64,000 nucleotides of DNA from Actinacidiphila cocklensis (GTDB lineage Bacteria > Actinomycetota > Actinomycetes > Streptomycetales > Streptomycetaceae), in NCBI RefSeq assembly GCF_907177275.1, contig NZ_CAJSLV010000059.1, positions 1 through 64,000 of the forward strand, read 5' to 3'. The notes below the pieces were generated by a model. That model was not told where the DNA came from. It did not search any database and worked only from the letters and a program-made list of their open reading frames with translations. Numbering within the stretch: the stretch's first letter is position 1; each line of letters starts with the position of its first letter. Positions 1 through 8,805 of this stretch are shown in pieces. Position numbers and translations under genes: made by a program.

Positions 1-1455
1 AGCCGCGGGTGCCGCGGGTGCCGCGGGGACGGTAGCGGTGCCCGCGCCGGAGCCCGTGCCCGTGCCCGTACCGGAGCCCGCGCCGAGGGTCGTGCCGGGG
101 TCCGTACCGGAGCCCGCGCCCGGGTCGGCGGCGGGGGTCGTGCCCGCACCTGCGCCTGGGACGGTGCCGGGGCCCGCCCCCGGAACGGCTCCCGTGCCCG
201 CGCGGCCGACGGACGCCGTGCGGGTGCGGCGGGACGCCGGGGTTCCGGCCGGGACGGCCGGCGCGGGCGCTGACGCCGCCAACTCCGCGCGGGCGGTGGG
301 GCGACGGGTGTCCTGGGCGCCATCGCCCGGGGTGACCAGGCGGAGCAGGATGCGGCGGGCGGTGGCGGCCTCGGACGGCGAGAGGCGGGCGTAGAGGCTC
401 TCGGCGGTGGCGGCGATCGCCCCGTGGATGCCGCCCGCCGCCTCGTACATCTCCTCGGTCAGCGCCCGGCCGCGGCGCCGCCGCCATGTCTCCAGCAGCG
501 CGTGCGACACCAGCGGGAGGCTGCCCGGCTCCTTCTCCGCCTCGCGGACGATCCGCGCCGTCAGCGAGCGCTCGACGATCAGCCCGGCGGCCGCCGCCGG
601 CTTGACGATGACCTCGCGCAGGGCCGCGGGACCCATCGGGGCGACGAGCAGCGCCGCGTCCCGCAGGGCTTCCGCCAGCCCCGGGTGCTCGGCGCAGCGG
701 CCGAAGAAGTCGGCGCGCACCGCGATCACCACCCGCACCCGCCCGCCGGGCCGCGTCGCGGCCAGCAGCAGGTCCAGGAACGCGGCGCGTTCCCCCGCGT
801 CGGCGCCGAGGGTGAAGACCTCCTCGAACTGGTCGACGACGACGACCGCGTCCCCGTCCTCGTCCTGCCCGGGCGGCAGCAGCGCGGCCCGGGTGGCAGC
901 CTGTGCGGCCGGGTGCGGACCCGGCGTGAGGATGCGGATCGCGGCAGGGCGCTGCCCCGCCGACCGCAGCGCGGTCACCAATCCGGCCCGCAACAGCGAC
1001 GACTTGCCGCTGCCCGACGCGCCCACCACCGCCACCAGCCGCTGCCTGCCCAGCCGTTCGACCAGCCGGGCGACCAGGTCCTCGCGCCCGAAGTACAGCT
1101 CGCTGTCCTGCGCCTCGAAGCGCCGCAGGCCCCGGTAGGGCGCCGCGGTGTCCGCGTCGGGCGGCTGCGGCCCGGCCGCCTCGCCCGTGGCGGCCTCGCG
1201 CCAGCGCCGCTCCCACCGATCGGCCGACTCGGCGTCCCCGCCGCACGCCTTGACGTACGCGCGCAGCGTCGGAAGCGACGGCAGCCGGGTGCCGCCCGCC
1301 GCCTGCGACAGCGTGCTCGCGCCGCATCCGGTGAGCCGGGCCATCTCCCGATAGGTGGGGCTGCCCGCCTCCACCCGCAACTCACGCAGCTCATAGGCCA
1401 GTTGCTGCACAGGCCCGGTCTCAGGATCGAGCCGGCCCTCAGGACGCCCTGCCAT
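1..1455 (-). CDS. HTH-nSTAND1 ATPase, 3' end outside window
   Basis: The frame stays open from an ATG at 1455 to the window edge (485 residues seen). Residues about 15-80 form an XRE-like helix-turn-helix. After a short linker comes a STAND-type NTPase: Walker A GASGSGKS with K151, and Walker B VVVVDQFEE with D208. An R-rich helical segment follows. Near residues 405-485 the chain turns into a Gly/Ala/Pro/Thr-rich linker of repeated GAGSGT- and PGT-like units. In streptomycete relatives this architecture usually continues into WD40 repeats, which would lie beyond position 1. A DNA-binding or signal-sensing ATPase is likely; its ligand is unknown. Confidence 0.8.
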   Translation of the reverse strand, partial: MAGRPEGRLDPETGPVQQLAYELRELRVEAGSPTYREMARLTGCGASTLSQAAGGTRLPSLPTLRAYVKACGGDAESADRWERRWREAATGEAAGPQPPDADTAAPYRGLRRFEAQDSELYFGREDLVARLVERLGRQRLVAVVGASGSGKSSLLRAGLVTALRSAGQRPAAIRILTPGPHPAAQAATRAALLPPGQDEDGDAVVVVDQFEEVFTLGADAGERAAFLDLLLAATRPGGRVRVVIAVRADFFGRCAEHPGLAEALRDAALLVAPMGPAALREVIVKPAAAAGLIVERSLTARIVREAEKEPGSLPLVSHALLETWRRRRGRALTEEMYEAAGGIHGAIAATAESLYARLSPSEAATARRILLRLVTPGDGAQDTRRPTARAELAASAPAPAVPAGTPASRRTRTASVGRAGTGAVPGAGPGTVPGAGAGTTPAADPGAGSGTDPGTTLGAGSGTGTGTGSGAGTATVPAAPAAPAA

Positions 1456-1645
1456 ACGCTCCCCACCCGTATCCGCCGTCTCCCGCCCCCCGGCGGCCAC
1501 AGGCGCACGCTACGTGTGGCACCCGACCGCGGCAAGCTCCGCCCGGCCGGAGCCGCGGTATTGATCCGGCCGGCCGGGCGGGGCCGCCATTCAAGTCCGG
1601 CCCCTGCTGAGCTGGTGCGGTCAGCACATGAGGGGGGAGCGGGTC

Positions 1646-3301
1646 GTGCCCGTCGCAAGATCAGTCAAAGTCGGCATCGTGGGTGGGGTCTTCACCGCCA
1701 TGGTGGGGGTCGCCGGGGTCGGCGCGTACAACATCTACACCGGCCTGGACGGCGGGGGTGGCTCCGGTACGCCCGGCGTACGCAGCCAGGCGGCCGCCGC
1801 CGACCCGACCACCCGAGCACCGCTCACGGGCAAGGAGATCACCGCCACCGCGGGCAGCTTCCTTGCCGCGTGGTCGTCGGGCGACACCGCGGCCGCCGCG
1901 GCCCTGACGAACTCCCCCGAGACCGCGGCCTCCGACCTGGAGGCCTACACCACCGGCGCCCACATCGGCTCGGTGAAGACCGCCCCCGGGGCGGCGACGC
2001 CCGGCGGCGAGCGCTTCACCGTCACCGCCCGCATCGCCTACGGCGGGCAGAACTCCACCTGGACGTACGGCTCCTCGCTCACCGTGACCCGCAACTCCGC
2101 GGGCGATCCGGCGGTCGCGTGGTCGGCGTCCGTCCTGAACCCCGGACTGGCCTCCGGCGACACCCTCCTCACCAGTACCCGGGACGCACCCGACCTGGAG
2201 GTCACCGACCGCGCGGGCAACGTGCTGACCGGCGACCGCTATCCCTCGCTGGCCCGCATCATCGCCGACCTCAAGCAGCGGTACGGCGACCGGCTCACCG
2301 GCGGCACACCCGCCATCGGGACCTGGGTCCGCAAGGCCGACGGCTCGGACGGGCCGATGCTGCACGTCCTGCGCAAGGGCACCGGTATGCGGCTGCGGAC
2401 GACGCTGGACGCCACGCTGCAGTCAGCCGCCGAGAAGGCGGTGTCCGGCAGGAACGGAGCGGGCGTCACCGCGCTCGACACCCGCAGCGGCGCGGTCCTC
2501 GCCGTCGCCTACAGCCCGGCGGACGGCGTCGACCTGGCGCTGATGGAGGACTCGGCGCCGGGCTCCACGTTCAAGATCGTCACTGCGGCGGCGCTGCTCG
2601 ACTCGGGCATGACGCCCTCCTCGACGGCTCCCTGCAAGGCTGACGACAACTACGCCAACGGCCGGATGTACCATAACGATTCGCCTACTCTGCACAAAGC
2701 GGACGCCACCCTCGCCTGGGACTTCGCGCAGTCCTGCAACACCGGTTTCATCCGGCAGGCCGGCCGGCTCGGCTCGAACGGGCTGAAGAACACCGCCGCG
2801 AAGTTCGGCCTGACCCGGGAGTGGTCGGTCGGCACCCCGACCCTCGACGGGCGCCCCGACATGCCGGACAGCAGCGCCCCTGACGAGTTGACGTCGGAGA
2901 TGATCGGCCAGGGCGAGCTGGGGATGAGCCCGCTCGTGATGGCCTCCGTGGCCGCCACCGCCGCGAGCGGCGACTTCCACCAGCCGCTGATCGTGGACCG
3001 CGGCCTGGTCGAGGGGCCGGTCGCCACCGCCTCCGGCCTGTCCTCCCGCACCACCGGCTACCTCCGGCAGATGATGCGCGGCGCCATCACCGACGGCACC
3101 GCCAGTGGCGTGATGAGCGGCTTCGGCCCCGGCTCGGGCGCGAAGACCGGCTCCGCGGAGGTGTCGGGACAGAGCACCACCAACGGCTGGTTCGCCGCCT
3201 ACGCCGGCCATGTCGCCGCGGCCGCCGTCGTCCACGACGCCGGGCACGGCAACACCACGGCCGGGCCGATCGTGGCAGCGGTCCTGCGGGCCGGTCGCTG
3301 A
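1646..3301 (+). CDS. penicillin-binding protein, transpeptidase (class B-like)
   Basis: D,D-transpeptidase-type cell-wall enzyme of 551 residues. One N-terminal membrane anchor (about 8-30) is followed by an NTF2-like MecA-N-type domain (about 50-170) and a transpeptidase domain. All three penicillin-binding motifs are present: S307-T-F-K310, S363-C-N365 and K500-T-G502. No glycosyltransferase domain is visible, so this is not a bifunctional PBP. I chose the GTG at 1646 because GGGGGAG lies 7 nt upstream of it; an in-frame ATG at 1628 would add six residues but has no ribosome-binding site. It is divergent from the nSTAND1 gene. Confidence 0.87.
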   Translation: MPVARSVKVGIVGGVFTAMVGVAGVGAYNIYTGLDGGGGSGTPGVRSQAAAADPTTRAPLTGKEITATAGSFLAAWSSGDTAAAAALTNSPETAASDLEAYTTGAHIGSVKTAPGAATPGGERFTVTARIAYGGQNSTWTYGSSLTVTRNSAGDPAVAWSASVLNPGLASGDTLLTSTRDAPDLEVTDRAGNVLTGDRYPSLARIIADLKQRYGDRLTGGTPAIGTWVRKADGSDGPMLHVLRKGTGMRLRTTLDATLQSAAEKAVSGRNGAGVTALDTRSGAVLAVAYSPADGVDLALMEDSAPGSTFKIVTAAALLDSGMTPSSTAPCKADDNYANGRMYHNDSPTLHKADATLAWDFAQSCNTGFIRQAGRLGSNGLKNTAAKFGLTREWSVGTPTLDGRPDMPDSSAPDELTSEMIGQGELGMSPLVMASVAATAASGDFHQPLIVDRGLVEGPVATASGLSSRTTGYLRQMMRGAITDGTASGVMSGFGPGSGAKTGSAEVSGQSTTNGWFAAYAGHVAAAAVVHDAGHGNTTAGPIVAAVLRAGR

Positions 3302-3606
3302 ACTCGACCCGCTCCATGTCCGGTTGCGGTGACGCCCCGTCGATACGCCCCGCCGGGGCGCCCCCGGCAGCCGGGACGCCCAGATGGGCGGCCCGCTCCT
3401 GTGGCCGGCGGCGGAGGAGTGGCCGCCTTCGCCCCGCCCGGGGAGTCCGGCCTCGTCCCCCTCGGCGACGCCCGCTGGGAGGCGTCCCGGCCGACCGGGA
3501 TGCCGGTGGGCCGGGGCGACTCCCACGGCGGCCTGTTCATCTGCTCCGCCGCCCCGGACAGTCACCCGCCCACCTTCTTCCCCGGCTGGCGCGGCCCCGG
3601 TGAACG
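3302..3606. other. intergenic spacer without a supported gene
   Basis: This spacer separates the convergent PBP gene (+) and surface-protein gene (-). A plus-strand frame at about 3400-3606 reads with protein-like composition (for example ESGLVPLGDARW) but has no convincing start and runs into the 3' end of the opposite gene. It may be a decayed coding remnant. No clear hairpin terminator was found. Confidence 0.3.
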
Positions 3607-4809
3607 TCAAGCCGAGCGGCGGCGCTTGACCGACACCGTCAGGAACGCGCCCGCCGCGGCCAGCAGTGCCGCGAGCCCGGCGAGCAGGCCCGTGTGCGAC
3701 GAACCGGTGTGGGCCAGCTCGGTGGTGGACGGCGAGGAGCCGCCGGTCGTGGCGCCCGCGGAGCCGTCCGCGGCCGGGACCGCGGCGGACGTGGGGGAAG
3801 CGGGAGCCGAAGCCGTCGCCGAAGGCGTCGCGGGAGCCGACGGCTTTGCGGCCTTCTTCAGGTGGAGAGTGGTCTGCGCGCTCGCGATCTGCTCGCCGAG
3901 CACCACCCGCGACGAGACGTTCAGGTCGCGCGGGGCGGCCGGCTGCTGCGCGGCGGTGAAGCGCAGCCGGTAGCTGTGCGTCTGCTGGTAGGCGAAGCCG
4001 GCGGGGACCTGGGGAAGCAGCCAGGACCGGCCGTCGACCACGGTCTTGGCCGGCACCCAGTTCCCGCCGCTGCGGTACTCCAGGCCCAGGCCGGGCACGG
4101 TGGAGCCCAGTTCGACCATGTCGTTCAGCGGGCTGGTGAACTTGCCACCCGCCCCGTTGTGCAGCTCCAGGGTCGTCTCCCCGGGGTGCCCGGGCGCGAC
4201 GGTCACGGCGCCGTCGAACTTCTCGGTGAGGCGGCCGTCCGGCAGCGCGGGTGCGATGTCGAAGTGGACGTCGGCAGGCGCCGCCACCCGGCCGGTGCCG
4301 GCGCTGACGTCGATGTCGAGACCGTCGTCGTTGCCGGGGAAGCCCGCTGCCGCGCCGACCGTCATCTTCCAGCTGTAGGCGGCGCCGGCCGGGATCTGGA
4401 AGCTTTTGTTCCAGGTCCCGCCGTGCGGGAAGAACAGGACGTTCAGGCCCGGGTTCTGCCCCTGCACCGAGACGTCGGTGGCCGGTGCGTGAAGGGGCAC
4501 GACCTCGGTCCGCACCTGGTCGGCCGCCAGCGGGCTCGGCCCGCTGGCCCCGGGCCACACCATGGCGTCACCGGTGAACGGCTGCGCGGCGTCGCTCGTG
4601 TTGGTGACGGTCACGGTGAAGCTGTTCGTTCCCTGCCCGCGGGTCAGCGTGTTGTGCGTGACGTCGCTGACCGCGACCTTCAGCGGGGCCGCCGTGCTGT
4701 CGGCGTGGGCGGCGGGGGCGAGCAGGGTCCCGCCGAGAACGGCGACCGCGGCGACGCCGGCGAGACGCGAACCGGAGATGCGGGTGACGGAGTTCGGGAT
4801 GCTGGACAT
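3607..4809 (-). CDS. sortase-anchored surface protein with LAHTG motif
   Basis: Exported 400-residue protein. A signal peptide of about 36 residues ends in PAAHA. The ectodomain is beta-rich with a TFTVTVTNTSD-like segment typical of cell-wall-associated Ig-like folds. A Pro/Ala/Ser/Thr-rich stalk (about 320-360) leads to a C-terminal sorting signal: L365-A-H-T-G369, a hydrophobic stretch and a KRRRSA tail. LAXTG is the motif cleaved by class E sortases of high-GC Gram-positives, so covalent attachment to peptidoglycan is expected. No sortase gene is in this window. It is divergent from the membrane-tethered HTH gene, about 190 bp away. Confidence 0.85.
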   Translation of the reverse strand: MSSIPNSVTRISGSRLAGVAAVAVLGGTLLAPAAHADSTAAPLKVAVSDVTHNTLTRGQGTNSFTVTVTNTSDAAQPFTGDAMVWPGASGPSPLAADQVRTEVVPLHAPATDVSVQGQNPGLNVLFFPHGGTWNKSFQIPAGAAYSWKMTVGAAAGFPGNDDGLDIDVSAGTGRVAAPADVHFDIAPALPDGRLTEKFDGAVTVAPGHPGETTLELHNGAGGKFTSPLNDMVELGSTVPGLGLEYRSGGNWVPAKTVVDGRSWLLPQVPAGFAYQQTHSYRLRFTAAQQPAAPRDLNVSSRVVLGEQIASAQTTLHLKKAAKPSAPATPSATASAPASPTSAAVPAADGSAGATTGGSSPSTTELAHTGSSHTGLLAGLAALLAAAGAFLTVSVKRRRSA

Positions 4810-4998
4810 GTGAGGGGTGCCTCTTTCGCTGTGCGAAGCGGTGTGGTGCTTGGATGACCGGAGCTTGCGGGGTGATCCGTCCCAGCCGCCACGTGCTGCG
4901 GCCCGTTCGGAACGGTGGGATGGTGAAACCCGCGCTGACCAGGGAGAATTGGGGAGCCCTGGGATGCCGAACGGGATACGGGCACGTGGGGGGAACGG
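4810..4998. promoter_or_regulatory. divergent promoter region, surface protein / HTH-TM gene
   Basis: This 189-bp spacer lies between two divergent starts and must carry both promoters. GGGGGGAA at 4988-4995 is a ribosome-binding site for the GTG at 4999. The segment at 4900-4960 is less GC-rich than its surroundings. No confident -10/-35 pair was identified. Confidence 0.5.
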
Positions 4999-6330
4999 GT
5001 GTCAGGTGAGGCAGGGGCCACGGAGGCCGAGGAATTCGCGACGCTGCTGCGCGAACTCAAGGACCGCTCCGGCCTGAGTTACGGGGCGCTGGCCAAGCGG
5101 GTCCACATGAGCGCGTCGACGTTGCACCGCTACTGCAGCGGTGGCGCGGTCCCGGGCGAGTACGCGCCGCTGGACCGCCTCGCGCGGGTGTGCCGTGCGA
5201 CGCCGCAGGAAGTCGTGGAGCTGCACCGGCGCTGGGTCCTGGCGGACGCGGCACGCCGGCCCAGGGTGGACCCGCCGGCGGCGGCGCCGGATGCGGCCGC
5301 CGCACCGGAGGAGGCCGCCGCGGAACCGGCCGAGGAACCGGCCGCGGCGGGGGAAGGACCTGCGCAGGGCGGTTCGGCCGAGCCCGCTCCGCCGGACGAG
5401 CCGGTCGTCGTCCATGTGCCGCCGAGCCCCGTCCGGCCGCGGCGTCGTCGTACCGTGCTGGTCACGTCCGCCGCGGTGGCCGCCGTCCTGGTGGCCGCGT
5501 CACTCCTCGCGCGGCCGCTGTGGAAGGGCGAAGGGAACGGCACGGGCGGGCAGCAGGCGGCCGGCGCCGCCGCGACCAGCGCGACCACCGGCGCCCAGGA
5601 GCCGCGGGGCACCCCGTCCCCGAGCGGCCGGAGCCGCACGCCGTCCGCGCCGGCCCCCACCACGGCCCCGACGACGGCGCCCGCCACGAAGGGGGCCGTC
5701 CCCGCGAAAGGCGGCTCGGGGCAGGGCACCCCGGCCGTCCCCCTCACCGTCAGCACCCGTCCGTACGTCTACGACTCCCCCTGCGACCAGCGCTTCCTGG
5801 TCGACAAGGCCCCCGGGCAGGTCGGCCCGTTCCCGGACGAGCAGGACGCGCCGCGCTGGGTGTCCGCCAACGGTGCGGTCGCCGCGGGCGGTCAGCAGGT
5901 CGCCCTCACCGTCCAGGGCCGCCCCGGCGCGGACACCGTCGTCCTCGAAGCGCTGCACGTGGACGTCGCCTCCAAGCACGCGCCGCTCGCCTGGAACGAC
6001 TACACGATGAGCCAGTGCGGCGGCATGGTCGACACCAAGTCCTTCGACCTCGACCTCGACAAGGGCAGCCCCACCCTCGCGGTCAAGAACGGCCAGCGCG
6101 ACTTCCCTTACAAGGTCAGCGAGTCCGACCCCGAGGTCTTCTACGTCACCGTCCACACCACGGGCTACGACGTCCGCTGGACCCTCGGCCTCGACTGGTC
6201 CAGCGGCGACCGCCACGGCACCGTCCGCATCGACGACCACGGCGCCCCGTTCCGCACCAGCGCCGATACGGGCCGCCCCCAGTACGGGTACCCGCCGGGC
6301 GGCGGCGACTGGATTCCCCCCACGGGCTGA
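4999..6330 (+). CDS. membrane-tethered helix-turn-helix protein
   Basis: 443 residues. An XRE-like HTH lies at about 8-75. An Ala/Pro/Glu-rich cytoplasmic linker leads to one membrane helix (about 152-172), a Thr/Pro-rich stalk and an exported C-terminal domain (about 250-440). That domain contains C262 and C340, which could form a disulfide outside the cell. The layout suggests a one-component regulator that senses an envelope signal and binds DNA at the membrane. The HTH could instead be a structural remnant, as many streptomycete proteins of this layout are uncharacterised. The GTG start is preceded by GGGGGGAA. The adjacent divergent LAHTG protein is a plausible target. Confidence 0.8.
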   Translation: MSGEAGATEAEEFATLLRELKDRSGLSYGALAKRVHMSASTLHRYCSGGAVPGEYAPLDRLARVCRATPQEVVELHRRWVLADAARRPRVDPPAAAPDAAAAPEEAAAEPAEEPAAAGEGPAQGGSAEPAPPDEPVVVHVPPSPVRPRRRRTVLVTSAAVAAVLVAASLLARPLWKGEGNGTGGQQAAGAAATSATTGAQEPRGTPSPSGRSRTPSAPAPTTAPTTAPATKGAVPAKGGSGQGTPAVPLTVSTRPYVYDSPCDQRFLVDKAPGQVGPFPDEQDAPRWVSANGAVAAGGQQVALTVQGRPGADTVVLEALHVDVASKHAPLAWNDYTMSQCGGMVDTKSFDLDLDKGSPTLAVKNGQRDFPYKVSESDPEVFYVTVHTTGYDVRWTLGLDWSSGDRHGTVRIDDHGAPFRTSADTGRPQYGYPPGGGDWIPPTG

Positions 6331-6386
6331 CCGCCGCCGTGCCCGTCGCCCGGCGCCTTTCACAAGGCCAGGCCCGCTGCGGAGCG

Positions 6387-6421
6387 TTGAACGCCCGGCG
6401 GGCGGGACGTAGGTTCCGGGC
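6387..6421 (+). promoter_or_regulatory. promoter of LLM oxidoreductase gene (leaderless)
   Basis: TTGAAC at 6387-6392, a 17-bp spacer and TAGGTT at 6410-6415 make a good housekeeping-sigma promoter. Only six bases separate TAGGTT from the ATG at 6422, so transcription should begin at or next to the start codon. There is no ribosome-binding site, in agreement with a leaderless mRNA. Confidence 0.7.
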
Positions 6422-7297
6422 ATGACGAATGTACGGATCGGCGTGATGTACGACCGGGACTGGGCTCCGGAGGGCCTGCCCGCCTTCGCGCGGGAGGTCG
6501 AGGCGCTGGGGGCGGACGAGTTGTGGGTCGTCGAGGACCTCGGGTGGAACGGCGGGATCTCGGCGGCCGCCGTGGCGCTCGGGGCGACGGAGCGGTTGCG
6601 GGTGGGGATCGGGATCGCGCCCGCGCCCTTGCGCAGCCCGGTGCTGCTGGCGATGGAACTGGCCACGCTGGCACGGGTTTTCCCCGGCCGCCTGGTGGCC
6701 GGCGTCGGGCACGGGGTGCGGGAGTGGATGGCCGGGGTCGGCGTCGCGCCCCGCTCGCCGCTCGCGCTGCTGGAGGAGACCATCGACGCGGTGCGCGCCC
6801 TGCTGCGCGGGCAGAAGGTCGAGCTGGACGGCCGGGAACTCAAGCTGGACGGCGTGCAGTTGGTGCACCCGGCCACCGAACCGCCGCCCGTCGTCGCGGG
6901 CGTGGTGCGGCCCCGCTCGCTCGAACTGTCCGGCCGGGTCGCCGACGGCACCCTGCTCGCCGAAGGCAACGGGCCGCGGGACCTGGCGGACGCCCTGGCC
7001 CTGATCCGCAAGGGCGGCGCCACCGCCGACCACAGCCTCGTCGTCTACGCCTTCGGCTGCCTGGGCGACGACCCGCAGGAGGTGGCGCGGACGCTGCGCC
7101 CCATGGTCGAGGGCCAGGCCGGCTGGCTCGGCCGCTCCCCCGAGGACGTCTTCACCGTCTCCGGTACGGCCGAGCAGGCCGCCGGGCAGGTACGCGAGCT
7201 GGCCGCGGCGGGCGCGGACACCGTCGTCCTGCGGATCTTCGGCCCGGGTCCCGCCCGGCAGCTCGGCGCCGTCCTGGAGGCCCTGCGGGCCGGCTGA
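6422..7297 (+). CDS. LLM class flavin/F420-dependent oxidoreductase
   Basis: A 291-residue single-domain TIM-barrel protein of the bacterial luciferase-like monooxygenase superfamily. Recognisable features are the N-terminal IGVMYDRDW strand, the ALGADELWVVED segment, LRVGIGIAP, the GVGHGVREWM cofactor loop and a C-terminal GTAEQAAGQVRELAAAGADTV helix-strand unit. Actinobacterial members commonly use coenzyme F420 or FMN to oxidise small organic substrates; the substrate here is unknown. The gene is monocistronic, flanked upstream by a leaderless promoter and downstream by a hairpin terminator. Confidence 0.85.
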   Translation: MTNVRIGVMYDRDWAPEGLPAFAREVEALGADELWVVEDLGWNGGISAAAVALGATERLRVGIGIAPAPLRSPVLLAMELATLARVFPGRLVAGVGHGVREWMAGVGVAPRSPLALLEETIDAVRALLRGQKVELDGRELKLDGVQLVHPATEPPPVVAGVVRPRSLELSGRVADGTLLAEGNGPRDLADALALIRKGGATADHSLVVYAFGCLGDDPQEVARTLRPMVEGQAGWLGRSPEDVFTVSGTAEQAAGQVRELAAAGADTVVLRIFGPGPARQLGAVLEALRAG

Positions 7298-7337
7298 GCG
7301 GGTCGGCCGATCCCGCACCACCCCGTCGGAGCACTCC

Positions 7338-7380
7338 ACCCCTCCCGCGCGGCCCCCGGAGCGGGCAGCCCGGGAGGGGT
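7338..7380 (+). terminator. hairpin terminator after LLM gene
   Basis: Perfect 10-bp inverted repeat ACCCCTCCCG / CGGGAGGGGT around a GC-rich loop, 40 bp after the LLM stop codon. It has no T-run, which is common for actinobacterial terminators. Confidence 0.6.
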
Positions 7381-7533
7381 CCCGAGGTCTGATACGCTGA
7401 TCCAGCGACAACGGCCTGTCAGGCAGTGCTCAACCGGTCACGGAGAGCGAGTCACCGGGAGCGTCGCAAAAAACCCGTGCGAAAGCATGGCACAGCATGT
7501 GTCAGACTTAACCCGCACAAAGCAGTACAGCAA

Positions 7534-7608
7534 GGTCCTGTGGAGCAGTTTGGAGTGCTCGCCACCCTGTCAAGGTGGAGGCCGCGGGTTCAAATCCCGT
7601 CAGGACCG
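7534..7608 (+). tRNA. tRNA-Asp (GTC)
   Basis: 75 nt without an encoded CCA. The acceptor stem is GGTCCTG / CAGGACC with discriminator G. The anticodon stem CCACC/GGTGG holds the loop CTGTCAA, so the anticodon is GUC. The T-loop is TTCAAAT. An identical copy lies at 13427. It is co-transcribed with the tRNA-Phe five bases downstream. Confidence 0.95.
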
Positions 7609-7612
7609 CTGC

Positions 7613-7686
7613 GGCTGGGTAGCTCAGTTGGTACGAGCGACCGCCTGAAAAGCGGTAGGTCGCCGGTTCGACCCCGGCCCCAGCCA
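7613..7686 (+). tRNA. tRNA-Phe (GAA)
   Basis: 74 nt. The acceptor stem is GGCTGGG / CCCAGCC with discriminator A. The anticodon stem CCGCC/AGCGG-type encloses CTGAAAA, giving anticodon GAA. The T-loop is TTCGACC. CCA is not encoded. It forms a two-gene unit with tRNA-Asp, closed by a strong terminator. Confidence 0.95.
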
Positions 7687-7691
7687 CCGCA

Positions 7692-7731
7692 CGGCGTAGG
7701 CCCCGTCTTCGGACGGGGCCTACGCCGTTTT
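7692..7731 (+). terminator. rho-independent terminator with UUCG tetraloop
   Basis: A perfect 16-bp stem (7692-7707 with 7712-7727) is closed by TTCG and followed directly by TTTT. This is the most canonical terminator in the window. It ends the tRNA-Asp/tRNA-Phe unit and probably also the opposing DUF3533-like gene. Confidence 0.9.
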
Positions 7732-7748
7732 CCGCGCCCCTCAGCCCC

Positions 7749-8750
7749 TCAGCGTCCCCCCGGGTGCCGGTGCCGCCACACCACGAAGACCGCGGTCGAC
7801 AGCGCGGCCCACCCCGCGAGCACCACGAAGGGGAAGGCGTGCTGGTGGCCGCCGAAGTAGACGGCGGTGTGCTGGGCGTTCACCGACGCGCCCGGCGGCA
7901 GCCAGCGCCCGATCCGCCCGAGCAGCGACGGCAGCAGCGGCCACGACACCGCGCCGCCGGACGACGGGTTCCCCAGCAGCACCATCAGCCCCCACGTCGG
8001 GAGCATCGCCCACCGGCCGACCAGCGTGTTGAACATCGTGAAGACCATGCCGGACGTGAACAGCGTGAGCGCCAGGATCAGCCACGACTCGGCGAACGGC
8101 AGGTCCACCGCCCCCAGCCCCCAGTCCACCACCGCGGCGATCGCGAACCCGCCGAGCATCGAGTACCCGGCGATGAAGGCGATCCGCTCCGCGGGGTTGA
8201 GGGAGCGGGCGTGCACGCTGAGCTGGATGGCGCCGACGAAGCCGAGGATCACCGCGGCCAGCGAGATGTAGAAGATCGCCAGGCCGCGCGGGTCGCCCTT
8301 CTGCAGCGGGTTGATGTCGCTGACGGTCACGGGCTCGCCGAGCGACCTGCCGACCATGGGCGCGGTCTCCGCCAGCAGCTGCGCGACGCTCGCGCCCGAC
8401 GCCGACGACACGTACAGGTGCGGGGTCGCTCCCGCGGTGAGGATCGCGAAGACCTTCTGCGCCTCGACGGCGCCCTCCGCCGCCGCGAAGCTGTCGTAGT
8501 GGTGCAGCTGGAGCGAGGCGCCGAGCGCCTCCTCCATCCCGGCGACGAACTCCGCCCGCTTGACCTCGGAGATCGGCACTCCGGTGACGGCCGTCGGAAT
8601 GTGCCGCGGTGTGGGATTGGCCATGGCGTACGTGTACGACCCGGCGAACAGGCCGGCGGCGCAGGCGATCAGCAGGACCAGCACGCATGCGGGGAGGAAG
8701 GGGGACGCGCGGAACGTGTTCCACCACGACGGTGCAGCCCGCTCCTCCAT
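7749..8750 (-). CDS. DUF3533/YhgE-Pip-like membrane protein
   Basis: 333 residues. One N-terminal membrane helix (about 17-40) precedes a large extracytoplasmic loop containing TAVTGVPISEVKRAEF and ending near SDINPLQKGDPRG, then about five more helices. This is the topology of the ABC-2-like SNG1/DUF3533 family; the LQKGDPRGLAIFY segment is characteristic. Such proteins are annotated as permeases or phage-infection-protein homologues, but no ATPase partner is adjacent. TAGCGT six bases upstream of the ATG suggests a leaderless transcript. Function uncertain. Confidence 0.75.
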   Translation of the reverse strand: MEERAAPSWWNTFRASPFLPACVLVLLIACAAGLFAGSYTYAMANPTPRHIPTAVTGVPISEVKRAEFVAGMEEALGASLQLHHYDSFAAAEGAVEAQKVFAILTAGATPHLYVSSASGASVAQLLAETAPMVGRSLGEPVTVSDINPLQKGDPRGLAIFYISLAAVILGFVGAIQLSVHARSLNPAERIAFIAGYSMLGGFAIAAVVDWGLGAVDLPFAESWLILALTLFTSGMVFTMFNTLVGRWAMLPTWGLMVLLGNPSSGGAVSWPLLPSLLGRIGRWLPPGASVNAQHTAVYFGGHQHAFPFVVLAGWAALSTAVFVVWRHRHPGGR

Positions 8751-8805
8751 GCCCTCACGCTAGGCCGCCCGAGCCCCCCGCGCCCCCGGGCACACCCCGT
8801 CGGTG

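Noticed and set aside
424..2643. Long plus-strand open frame across the nSTAND1 and PBP genes
   Set aside because: Arg/Pro/Ala-rich composition typical of a GC3 shadow; the real genes are in other frames with full domain motifs.
2423..4558. Long minus-strand frame overlapping the PBP and the LAHTG protein
   Set aside because: It runs in a wrong frame through the surface-protein gene, whose signal peptide and sorting motif show the correct frame.
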